Shown here: piece by piece, positions 20,160 through 30,782 of the stretch
Layout of the letters: each line of letters starts with the position of its first letter
How positions within the stretch are numbered: the first letter of the stretch is position 1
Source of the DNA: Panulirus ornatus
Taxonomy: Eukaryota > Arthropoda > Malacostraca > Decapoda > Palinuridae
DNA length: 64,000 nt
Reading direction: 5' to 3'
NCBI RefSeq assembly: GCF_036320965.1
Contig: NC_092235.1
Span: 9,962,651-10,026,650, forward strand
Notes under the pieces: generated by a model
Seen by the model: the letters and a program-made list of their open reading frames with translations, nothing else
Told to the model about the DNA's origin: nothing
Databases searched by the model: none
Translations under genes and position numbers: made by a program

Positions 20160-20534
20160 ATACATATACATATATACGAATGTTCATATTTCTTGCCTTC
20201 ATCCACTCCCATTGCCACCCTGCCTCAAAGGAAACAGCATCGCCACCCCTGCATCAGCGAGATAGCACCAGGGAACAGACGAAGAAAGGCCACATCCACT
20301 AACATCCATACATGAGCCATCATGTGTTATGCACCAAAACCACAGCTCCCCATCCACATCCACACCCAACAGACCCTTCTTTAGTTCAAACTGGACGCTC
20401 TGCATGCCCTGGTTCAGTCAACTGATGGCACATTGACTCCAGTATATCACATTGTTCCAATTCACTCTATTTTGGGTACACCTTTCTCCCTCCTGTATGT
20501 TTAGGCCTCGATCACTCAAAATCTTTTCCACTCT
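20160..20534 (-). mobile_element. Divergent family A copy, right part after the split
   Basis: This continues the element whose tail is at 18,390. It holds the internal 3' UTR motif (CAGCGAGATAGCACCAGGGAACAGACGA at about 20,256) and the end of the ORF in antisense (FRQRCA region to AAAATCTTTTCCACTC). It is 5'-truncated at 20,534, where (AT)n starts. It is more diverged than its neighbours, consistent with it being the older host of the insertion at 18,513. The duplicate is at 27,726-28,100. Confidence 0.7.
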
Positions 20535-20536
20535 AA

Positions 20537-20610
<74 letters not shown>
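20535..20610. repeat. (AT)n microsatellite
   Basis: About 76 bp of nearly pure AT. The duplicate at 28,101-28,178 is 2 bp longer. Confidence 0.95.
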
Positions 20611-20615
<5 letters not shown>

Positions 20616-20809
20616 GGCGACTAAAAGGGAAGGGAGTGGGGGGATGGAAATCCTCCCCTCTTGTTTTTTTTTTAATTTTCCAAAAGAAGGAACTAAGAAG
20701 GGGGCCAGGTGAGGATATTCCCTCAAAGGTCCAGTCCTCTGTTCTTCACGTTACCTTGCTAACGCGGGAAATGGCGAATAGTATGAAAAAAAAGAAAAAA
20801 AGAAAAAAA
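20611..20809 (+). mobile_element. A-short element (non-autonomous, LINE-derived), 5'-truncated
   Basis: TAGAAGGCGACTAAAAGGG and GGAAATCCTCCCCTCTTG match the LINE 5' UTR. GGCCAGGTGAGGATATTCCC is the part specific to the short element. TTGCTAACGCGGGAAATGGC is the LINE-like 3' tail, followed by an A-rich end. About the first 50 bp of the element are missing. It lies tail-to-tail with the LINE at 20,810. The duplicate is at 28,179-28,377. Confidence 0.8.
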
Positions 20810-23063
20810 TATTTATTCATTATACTTTGTTGCTGTCTCCTGTCTTAGCAAGGTAGTGCAAGGAAACAGATGAAAGAATGGCCCAACCCACCCACATACA
20901 CATGTATATACATACATGTCCACACATACATACCTATGCATCTCAACGTATACACATATATACACACACAAACATATACTTATATACACATGTGCATAAT
21001 TCATAGTCTGCCCCTACTCATTCCCGTCACCACCCGGCCACATATGATATGAAAACACCTTCCCCTCACATGTGCGCAAGGTAGCACTAAGATAAGACAA
21101 CAAAGGCCACATTTGTTCACACTCAGTCTCTACCTGTCATGTATAATGCACCAAAACCACAGCTCCCTTTCCACATCCAGGCCCCACAGAACTTTCCATG
21201 GTTTACCCCAGACACTTCACATGCCCTAGTTCAATCCATTGACAGCACGTCGACCCCGGTATACCACATCGTTCCAATTCACTCTATTCCTTGCACGCCT
21301 TTCACCCTCCTGAATGTTCAGGCCTCGATCACTCAAAATCTCTTTCACTCCATCTTTCCAACTCCAGTTAGGTCTCCCACTTCTCCTCGTTCCCTCCAAC
21401 TCTGACACACATATCCTCTTTGTCAATCTTTCCTCACTCATTCTCTCCATGTGACCAATTCATTTCAAAACACCCTCTTCTGCTCTCTCAACCACACTCT
21501 TTTTATTACCACACATCTCTTTTACCCTTACACTACTTACTCGATCAAACCACCTCACACCACATATTGTCCTCAAACATCTCATTTCCTGCACATCCAC
21601 CCTCCTCTGCACAACTCTATCTATAGCCCACGTCTTGCAGCCGAATAACATTGTTTGAACCACTATTCCTTCAAACATAACCATTTTTGCTTTCCAAGAT
21701 AACGCTCCCAGAACTTTCGCCTCCTTCCCCACCCTATGATTCACTTCCGCTTCCATGGTTCCATCCGCTGCCAAATCCACTCCCAAATATCTAAAACACT
21801 TTACTTCCTCCAGTTTTTCTCCATTCAAACTTATGTCCCACTTGACATCTCCCTCAACCTTACTGTACCTAATAACCTTGCTCTTATTCACATTTACTCT
21901 CAGCTTTCTTCTTTCACACACTTCACCAAACTCAGTCACCAGCTTCTGCAGTTTCTCACCCGAATCAGCCGCCAGCGCTGTATCATCAGCGAACAACAAC
22001 AGTTCTCTCATCCACAACAGACTGTATACTTGCCCCTCTTTCCAAAACTCGTGCATTCACCTTCCTAACAACCCCATCCATAAACAAATTAAACAACCAT
22101 GGAGACATCACGCACCCATGTCGCAAACCAACATTTACTGAGAACCAATCACTTTCCTCTCTTCCTACACGTACACATGCCTTACATCCTCGATAAAAAC
22201 TTTTCACTGCTTCTAACAACTTACCTCCCACACCATATATTCTTAATATCTTCCACAGAGCATCTCTATCAACTCTATCATATGCCTTCTCCAGATCCAT
22301 AAATGCTACATACAAATCCATTTGCTTTTCTAAGTATTTCTCACATACATTCTTCAAAGCAAACACCTGGTCCACACATCCTCTACCACTTATGAAACCA
22401 CACTGTTCTTCCCCAATCTGATGCTCTGTACATGCCTTCACCCTCTCAATCAATACCCCCCCATATAATTTCCCTGAAATGCTCAACAAACTTATACCTC
22501 TGTAATTTGAGCACTCACTCTTATCCCCTTTGCCTTTATACAATGGCACTATGCAAGCATTCTGCCAATCCTCAGGCACCTCAACATGAGTCATACATAC
22601 ATTAAATAACCTTACCAACCAGTCAACAATACAGTCACCCCCTTTTCTAATAAATTCCACTCCAAACCCGCTGCCCTGCTGGCTTTCATCTTCCGCAAAG
22701 CTTTTAGTACCTCTTCTCTGTTTACCAAATCATTCTCCCTAACCCTCTCGCTTTGCACACCATCTCGACCAAAACATCCTATATCTGCCACTCTATCATC
22801 AACCACATTCAACAAACCTTCAAAATACTCACTCCATCTTCTCACATCATCATCACTACTTGCTATCACCTCCCCATTAGCCCCCTTCACAGATGTTCCC
22901 ACTTGTTCCCTTGTCTTATGTACTTTATTTACCTCCTTCCAAAATATCTTTTTATTCTCCCTAAAATTTGATGATACTCTCTCACCCCAACTCTCTTTTG
23001 CCCTCTTTTTTGCCTCTTGTACCCTTCTCTTGACCGCCTGCCTCTTTCTTTTATACATCTCCC
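20810..23063 (-). mobile_element. Family A LINE, 5'-truncated in the linker
   Basis: The tail is at 20,810 and the 3' UTR runs to about 21,226. The C-terminal block is at 21,226-21,450 (LTKRICVSELEGTRRSGRP). The RT is at 21,460-22,660: LFADDTALAADSGEKLQ, GLRHGCVMSPWLFNLF with H for Q in motif B, VAFMDLEKAYDRVDRDAL, NYRGISLLSISGKLYG. The linker is at 22,612-23,058. Frameshifts and an internal deletion (after ERGASIQSVVDERT, and the loss of NVWKSRT) make it non-functional. The duplicate is at 28,378-30,631. Confidence 0.9.
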
Positions 23064-23214
23064 ATATACATACATATACATATACATATCAACACATACA
23101 TACATATACATACACTTACACATACATACATATACATACACTTACATACATATACATACACTTACACATACATACATATACATACACTTATATAGACATA
23201 TATAAACATGTACA
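23064..23214. repeat. TACATA-type simple repeat array
   Basis: Repeats of CATACATATACATACACTTA, roughly 20-40 bp periods. It is probably the expanded TACATA block of the 3' UTR of the LINE that follows. The duplicate is at 30,632-30,782. Confidence 0.8.
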
Positions 23215-24388
23215 TATTTATACTTCCTCGTCTTCATCTATTCCCGGTGCCACCCCACCCCACAGAAAACAGCATCGCTACCCTTCTGCTTCAGCAAAGT
23301 AATGCTAGGAAAACAGACAAAAAAGGCTACATTCATTCACACTCAGTCTCCAGCTGTCTTGTGTAATGCACTAAAACCTCAGCTCCCTATCCAAATCCAG
23401 GCCCCACAAACCTTTCCATGGTTTACTCTACACACTTCACATGCCCTGGTTCAGTTCACCGACAGCATGTTGACCCCATATATCACATCGTTCCAATCCA
23501 CTCTGTTCCTTGCACACTTCTCATTCTCCTGTATGTTCTGGCCCCGATCGCTCAAAATCTTTTTCACTCCAACCTTCCACCTCCAATTTGGTCTCACGCT
23601 TCTCCTTGTTCCCTCCACCTCTGACAACTATATCTTCTTCGTCAATCTTTCCTCACACATTCTCTCTATGTGTCCAAACCACTTCAACACACCCTCTTCT
23701 GTTCTCTCAACCACACTCTTTTTATTTCCAAACATCTCTCTTAACCTTTCATTACTTACTTGATAAAACCACCTCACACCACATATTGTCCTCAAACATT
23801 TCATTTCCAACACATTCACCCTCCTCCACACAACCCTATCTATAGCACATGCCGCACAACCATATAACATTGTTGGAACCACTATTCCTTCAAACATACT
23901 CATTTTTGCTCTCCAAGATAACGTTCTCTCCTTACATACATTCTTTATCGTTCCCAGAATCTTCGCCCCCTCCCCCCACCCTGTGACTCACTCCCGCTTG
24001 CATGATCCCATTCGCTGCTACATTCACTCTCGCATATCTAAAACACTTTACTTCCTCCAGTTTTTCTACATTCAAACTTACATCCCAATCAACCCGTCCT
24101 CAACCCTGCTGAGCCTAATAACCTTGCTCTTATTCACATTTACTCTCAACTTTCTCCTTTCACACACTTTGCCAAACTCGGTCACCCACTTCTGCAGTTT
24201 CTCACTTGAATCAGCCACTAGGCTGTATCATCGCAAACAACAAATGATTCACTTCCCAGGACCTCTCATCCAAATCAGACTGCATACTTGCCCCTCTCTC
24301 CAAAACTCTTGCATTTACCTCCCTATCCACCCCATCCTTAAACAAATTAAACAACCATGGAGACGTCACACATCCCTGCTGCAAGCCA
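23215..24388 (-). mobile_element. Family A LINE 3' part (unit 1 copy of the LINE at 30,783-34,193)
   Basis: This holds the 3' UTR with a diverged internal motif (CAGCAAAGTAATGCTAGGAAAACAG), the C-terminal block (23,628-23,903) and the RT as far as GLQQGCVTSPWLFNLFKDGV. The FADD codons are disrupted at about 24,235 (small deletions relative to 31,798). At 24,389 the sequence switches to that of the twin-primed LINE, so the RT here is a chimera of two elements. Confidence 0.85.
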
Positions 24389-24534
24389 ACATTCACTGAG
24401 AACCAATCACTTTCCTCTCTACCTACACGTACACATGCCTTACATCCTCGATAAAAACTTTTCACCGCTTCTAACAACTTGCCTCCCACACCATACATTC
24501 TTAATACCTTCCACAGAGCATCTCTATCAACTCT
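24389..24534 (-). mobile_element. Chimeric LINE segment at the duplication junction
   Basis: Left of ACATTCACT (24,389-24,397) the sequence is that of the LINE at 31,8xx-31,959 (CATCCCTGCTGCAAGCC). Right of it the sequence is that of the LINE at 16,836 onwards (GAGAACCAATCACTTTCCTC). This 146-bp piece is the unit 2 copy of 16,827-16,972. Confidence 0.85.
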
Positions 24535-25408
24535 GGATGTTTTGGCTCTGAGTGAAACGAAGCTCAAGGGTAAAGGGGAAGAGTGGTTTGGGAATGTCTT
24601 GGGAGTAAAGTCAGGGGTTAGTGAGAGGACAAGAGCAAGGGAAGGAGTAGCAGTACTCCTGATACAGGAGTTGTGGGAGTATGTGATAGAATGTAAGAAA
24701 GTAAATTCTCGATTAATATGGGTAAAACTGAAAGTTGATGGAGAGAGATGGGTGATTATTGGTGCATATGCACCTGGGCATGAGAAGAAAGATCATGAGA
24801 GGCAAGTGTTTTGGGAGCAGCTGAATGAGTGTGTTAGTGGTTTTGATGCACGAGACTGGGTTATAGTGATGGGTGATTTGAATGCAAAGGTGAGTAATGT
24901 GGCAGTTGAGGGAATACTTGGTATACATGGGGTGTTCAGTGTTGTAAATGGAAATGGTGAAGAGCTTGTAGATTTATGTGCTGAAAAAGGACTGGTGATT
25001 GGGAATACCTGGTTTAAAAAGCGAGATATACATAAGTATACGTATGTAAGTAGGAGAGATGGCCAGAGAGCGTTATTGGATTACATGTTAATTGACAGGC
25101 GCATGAAAGAGAGACTTTTGGATGTTAATGTGCTGAGAGGTGCAACTGGAGGGATGTCTGATCATTATCTTGTGGAGGCTGAGGTGAAGATTTGTATGGG
25201 TTTTCAGAAAAGAAGAGTGAATGTTGGGGTGAAGAGGGTGGTGAGAGTAAGTGAGCTTGGGAAGGAGACTTGTGTGAGGAAGTACCAGGAGAGACTGAGT
25301 GCAGAATGGAAAAAGGTGAGAACAATGGAAGTAAGGGGAGTGGGGGAGGAATGGGATGTATTTAGGGAATCAGTGATGGATTGCGCAAAAGATGCTTGTG
25401 GCATATAA
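24535..25408 (+). pseudogene. Family A AP-endonuclease fragment, unit 2 copy
   Basis: This is the duplicate of 16,973-17,846 and encodes the same protein segment, with VIVMGDLNAKVSN, LLDYMLIDR and GGMSDHYLV. It is open throughout but lacks the N-terminal LNVCGCN segment and any RT in cis. Confidence 0.85.
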
Positions 25409-25451
25409 ATATACATATATATAAATGCCTATACACGCACATATACATATT

Positions 25452-25950
25452 TATTTATTCATTTATTATACTCTGTCGCTGTCTCCTGCGTTAGCGAGGT
25501 AGCGCAAGGAAACAGACAAAAGAATGGTCCAACCCACCCATATATACATGTATATACATACACGTCCACACACGCACAATACATACCTATACATCTCAAT
25601 ATATACATATATATACACACAGACATATACATATATAAACATGTACATAATTCATACTGTCTGCCCTTATTCATTCGCCATCCCGCAACACATGAAATGA
25701 CAACCCCCTCCCCCCACATGTGCGCGAGGTAGCGCTAGGAAAAGACAACAAAGGCTACATTAATTCACACTCAAGTCTCTAGCTGTCATGTATAATGCAC
25801 CGAAACCACAGCTCCCTTTCCACATCCAGGCCCCACAGAACTTTCCATGGTTTACCCCAGACGCTTCACATGCCCTGGTTCAATCCATTGACAGCACGTC
25901 GACACCAGTATACCACCAGTATACCAATTCACTCTATTTCTTGCATGTCT
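25452..25950 (-). mobile_element. Family A 3' UTR fragment, unit 2 copy
   Basis: Duplicate of 17,890-18,388, with single-base differences such as GCGCGAGGTAGCGC where unit 1 has GCGCAAGGTAGCGC. Confidence 0.85.
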
Positions 25951-25951
25951 T

Positions 25952-26074
25952 TTTTAATATTTGAACTCTGTTCCAGTGTTAGTGAGGAAGTGCCAAGAAA
26001 CAAAGAAAGAAACATTCACTCACATACATGTACATATACATATATATACATATACGTATACATATACATATATA
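25952..26074 (-). mobile_element. Split divergent family A copy, left part, unit 2
   Basis: Duplicate of 18,390-18,512. The 17-bp word ATACATATACATATATA ends it at 26,058-26,074 and reappears at 27,726-27,742. Confidence 0.7.
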
Positions 26075-27725
26075 TTAAAAAAGGGGGTGACTGTATTGTT
26101 GACTGGTTGGTAAGGTTATTTAATGTATGTATGACTCATGGTGAGGTGCCTGAGGATTGGCGGAATGCGTGCATAGTGCCATTGTACAAAGGCAAAGGGG
26201 ATAAGAGTGAGTGCTCAAATTACAAAGGTATAAGTTTGTTGAGTATTCCTGGTAAATTATATGGGAGGGTACTGATTGAGAGGGTGAAGGCATGTACAGA
26301 TCATCAGATTGGGGAAGAGCAGTGTGGTTTCAGAAGTGGTAGAGGATGTGTGGATCAGGTGTTTGCTTTGAAGAATGTATGTGAGAAATACTTAGAAAAG
26401 CAAATGGATTTGTATGTAGCATTTATGGATCTGGAGAAGGCATATGATAGAGTTGATAGAGATGCTCTGTGGAAGATATTAAGAATATATGGTGTGGGAG
26501 GAAAGTTGTTAGAAGCAGTGAAAAGTTTTTATCGAGGATGTAAGGCATGTGTACGTGTAGGAAGAGAGGAAAGTGATTGGTTCTCAGTGAATGTAGGTTT
26601 GCGGCAGGGGTGTGTGATGTCTCCATGGTTGTTTAATTTGTTTATGGATGGGGTTGTTAGGGAGGTAAATGCAAGAGTTTTGGAAAGAGGGGCAAGTATG
26701 AAGTCTGTTGGGGAGGAGAGAGCTTGGGAAGTGAGTCAGTTGTTGTTCGCTGATGATACAGTGCTGGTGGCTGATTCATGTGAGAAACTGCAGAAGCTGG
26801 CGACTGAGTTTGGTAAAGTGTGTGGAAGAAGAAAGTTAAGAGTAAATGTGAATAAGAGCAAGGTTATTAGGTACAGTAGGGTTGAGGGTCAAGTCAATTG
26901 GGAGGTGAGTTTGAATGGAGTAAAACTGGAGGAAGTGAAGTGTTTTAGATATCTGGGTGTGGATCTGGCAGCGGATGGAACCATGGAAGCGGAAGTGGAT
27001 CATAGGGTGGGGGAGGGGGCGAAAATTCTGGGGGCCTTGAAGAATGTGTGGAAGTCGAGAACATTATCTCGGAAAGCAAAAATGGGTATGTTTGAAGGAA
27101 TAGTGGTTCCAACAATGTTGTATGGTTGCGAGGCGTGGGCTATGGATAGAGTTGTGCGCAGGAGGATGGATGTGCTGGAAATGAAATGTTTGAGGACAAT
27201 GTGTGGTGTGAGGTGGTTTGATTGAGTGAGTAACGTAAGGGTAAGAGAGATGTGTGGAAATAAAAAGAGCGTGGTTAAGAGAGCAGAAGAGGGTGTTTTG
27301 AAGTGGTTTGGGCACATGGAGAGAATGAGTGAGGAAAGATTGACCAAGAGGATATATGTGTCGGAGGTGGAGGGAACGAGGAGAAGAGGGAGACCAAATT
27401 GGAGGTGGAAAGATGGAGTGAAAAAGATTTTGTGTGATCGGGGCCTGAACATGCAGGAGGATGAAAGGAGGGCAAGGAATAGAGTGAATTGGAGCGATGT
27501 GGTATACCGGGGTTGACGTGCTGTCAGTGGATTGAATCAAGGCATGTGAAGCGTCTGGGGTAAACCATGGAAAGCTGTGTAGGTATGTATATTTGCGTGT
27601 GTGGATGTATGTATATACATGTGTATGGGGGGGGGGGTTGGGCCATTTCTTTCGTCTGTTTCCTTGCGCTACCTCGCAAACACGGGAGACAGCGACAAAG
27701 TATAATAAAAAAAAAAAATAAACAC
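26075..27725 (+). mobile_element. Family A LINE nested copy, unit 2
   Basis: Duplicate of 18,513-20,159. The RT is open to 27,225 and then stops at TGA where the family has CGA (WFDR). The remaining C-terminal block is open at 27,226-27,516. FADDTVLVADS is kept. Confidence 0.9.
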
Positions 27726-28100
27726 ATACATATACATATATACGAATGTTCATATTTCTTGCCTTCATCCACTCCCATTGCCACCCTGCCTCAAAGGAAA
27801 CAGCATCGCCACCCCTGCATCAGCGAGATAGCACCAGGGAACAGACGAAGAAAGGCCACATCCACTAACATCCATACATGAGCCATCATGTGTTATGCAC
27901 CAAAACCACAGCTCCCCATCCACATCCACACCCAACAGACCCTTCTTTAGTTCAAACTGGACGCTCTGCATGCCCTGGTTCAGTCAACTGATGGCACATT
28001 GACTCCAGTATATCACATTGTTCCAATTCACTCTATTTTGGGTACACCTTTCTCCCTCCTGTATGTTTAGACCTTGATCGCTCAAAAGCTTTTCCACTCT
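27726..28100 (-). mobile_element. Split divergent family A copy, right part, unit 2
   Basis: Duplicate of 20,160-20,534, ending at the (AT)n run. Confidence 0.7.
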
Positions 28101-28102
28101 AA

Positions 28103-28178
<76 letters not shown>
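28101..28178. repeat. (AT)n microsatellite, unit 2
   Basis: About 78 bp of AT, two bases longer than in unit 1. Confidence 0.95.
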
Positions 28179-28183
<5 letters not shown>

Positions 28184-28377
28184 GGCGACTAAAAGGGAAG
28201 GGAGTGGGGGGATGGAAATCCTCCCCTCTTGTTTTTTTTTTAATTTTCCAAAAGAAGGAACTAAGAAGGGGGCCAGGTGAGGATATTCCCTCAAAGGTCC
28301 AGTCCTCTGTTCTTCACGTTACCTTGCTAACGCGGGAAATGGCGAATAGTATGAAAAAAAAGAAAAAAAGAAAAAAA
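28179..28377 (+). mobile_element. A-short element, unit 2 copy
   Basis: Duplicate of 20,611-20,809; no difference noticed by eye. Confidence 0.8.
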
Positions 28378-30631
28378 TATTTATTCATTATACTTTGTTG
28401 CTGTCTCCTGTCTTAGCAAGGTAGTGCAAGGAAACAGATGAAAGAATGGCCCAACCCACCCACATACACATGTATATACATACATGTCCACACATACATA
28501 CCTATACATCTCAACGTATACACATATATACACACACAAACATATACTTATATACACATGTGCATAATTCATAGTCTGCCCCTACTCATTCCCGTCACCA
28601 CCCGGCCACATATGATATGAAAACACCTTCCCCTCACATGTGCGCAAGGTAGCACTAAGATAAGACAACAAAGGCCACATTTGTTCACACTCAGTCTCTA
28701 CCTGTCATGTATAATGCACCAAAACCACAGCTCCCTTTCCACATCCAGGCCCCACAGAACTTTCCATGGTTTACCCCAGACACTTCACATGCCCTAGTTC
28801 AATCCATTGACAGCACGTCGACCCCGGTATACCACATCGTTCCAATTCACTCTATTCCTTGCACGCCTTTCACCCTCCTGAATGTTCAGGCCTCGATCAC
28901 TCAAAATCTCTTTCACTCCATCTTTCCAACTCCAGTTAGGTCTCCCACTTCTCCTCGTTCCCTCCAACTCTGACACACATATCCTCTTTGTCAATCTTTC
29001 CTCACTCATTCTCTCCATGTGACCAATTCATTTCAAAACACCCTCTTCTGCTCTCTCAACCACACTCTTTTTATTACCACACATCTCTTTTACCCTTACA
29101 CTACTTACTCGATCAAACCACCTCACACCACATATTGTCCTCAAACATCTCATTTCCTGCACATCCACCCTCCTCTGCACAACTCTATCTATAGCCCACG
29201 TCTTGCAGCCGAATAACATTGTTTGAACCACTATTCCTTCAAACATAACCATTTTTGCTTTCCAAGATAACGCTCCCAGAACTTTCGCCTCCTTCCCCAC
29301 CCTATGATTCACTTCCGCTTCCATGGTTCCATCCGCTGCCAAATCCACTCCCAAATATCTAAAACACTTTACTTCCTCCAGTTTTTCTCCATTCAAACTT
29401 ATGTCCCACTTGACATCTCCCTCAACCTTACTGTACCTAATAACCTTGCTCTTATTCACATTTACTCTCAGCTTTCTTCTTTCACACACTTCACCAAACT
29501 CAGTCACCAGCTTCTGCAGTTTCTCACCCGAATCAGCCGCCAGCGCTGTATCATCAGCGAACAACAACAGTTCTCTCATCCACAACAGACTGTATACTTG
29601 CCCCTCTTTCCAAAACTCGTGCATTCACCTTCCTAACAACCCCATCCATAAACAAATTAAACAACCATGGAGACATCACGCACCCATGTCGCAAACCAAC
29701 ATTTACTGAGAACCAATCACTTTCCTCTCTTCCTACACGTACACATGCCTTACATCCTCGATAAAAACTTTTCACTGCTTCTAACAACTTACCTCCCACA
29801 CCATATATTCTTAATATCTTCCACAGAGCATCTCTATCAACTCTATCATATGCCTTCTCCAGATCCATAAATGCTACATACAAATCCATTTGCTTTTCTA
29901 AGTATTTCTCACATACATTCTTCAAAGCAAACACCTGGTCCACACATCCTCTACCACTTATGAAACCACACTGTTCTTCCCCAATCTGATGCTCTGTACA
30001 TGCCTTCACCCTCTCAATCAATACCCCCCCATATAATTTCCCTGAAATGCTCAACAAACTTATACCTCTGTAATTTGAGCACTCACTCTTATCCCCTTTG
30101 CCTTTGTACAATGGCACTATGCAAGCATTCTGCCAATCCTCAGGCACCTCAACATGAGTCATACATACATTAAATAACCTTACCAACCAGTCAACAATAC
30201 AGTCACCCCCTTTTCTAATAAATTCCACTCCAAACCCGCTGCCCTGCTGGCTTTCATCTTCCGCAAAGCTTTTAGTACCTCTTCTCTGTTTACCAAATCA
30301 TTCTCCCTAACCCTCTCGCTTTGCACACCATCTCGACCAAAACATCCTATATCTGCCACTCTATCATCAACCACATTCAACAAACCTTCAAAATACTCAC
30401 TCCATCTTCTCACATCATCATCACTACTTGCTATCACCTCCCCATTAGCCCCCTTCACAGATGTTCCCACTTGTTCCCTTGTCTTATGTACTTTATTTAC
30501 CTCCTTCCAAAATATCTTTTTATTCTCCCTAAAATTTGATGATACTCTCTCACCCCAACTCTCTTTTGCCCTCTTTTTTGCCTCTTGTACCCTTCTCTTG
30601 ACCGCCTGCCTCTTTCTTTTATACATCTCCC
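28378..30631 (-). mobile_element. Family A LINE, unit 2 copy of 20,810-23,063
   Basis: Same disrupted frames: C-terminal block 28,794-29,018, RT 29,028-29,624 and 29,554-30,228, linker 30,180-30,626. One visible difference is CCTTTGTACAATGG here against CCTTTATACAATGG in unit 1. Confidence 0.9.
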
Positions 30632-30782
30632 ATATACATACATATACATATACATATCAACACATACATACATATACATACACTTACACATACATACATA
30701 TACATACACTTACATACATATACATACACTTACACATACATACATATACATACACTTATATAGACATATATAAACATGTACA
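30632..30782. repeat. TACATA-type simple repeat array, unit 2
   Basis: Duplicate of 23,064-23,214. Confidence 0.8.

Larger units (their letters stand above)
16827..24388 (+). repeat. Tandem segmental duplication, unit 1 (7,562 bp)
   Basis: Everything from ACATTCACT at 16,827 to 24,388 is repeated at 24,389-31,959 with very few differences. I spotted about fifteen substitutions plus indels in an (AT)n run, a 4-bp indel near 19,659, and small indels near 24,110 and 24,235. Both ends lie inside minus-strand family A RT sequence, and the 9-bp word ACATTCACT is present at the left end, the junction and the right end. Confidence 0.9.

Noticed and set aside
23064..23214. Possible CRISPR-like or telomere-like array
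   Set aside because: The units are a simple TACATA/CTTACA microsatellite without constant repeats and unique spacers, and do not match TTAGG or TTAGGG.
23017..23302. His/Thr/Tyr-rich frames (HTYTYTYI type)
   Set aside because: Translation of the TACATA array; low complexity.
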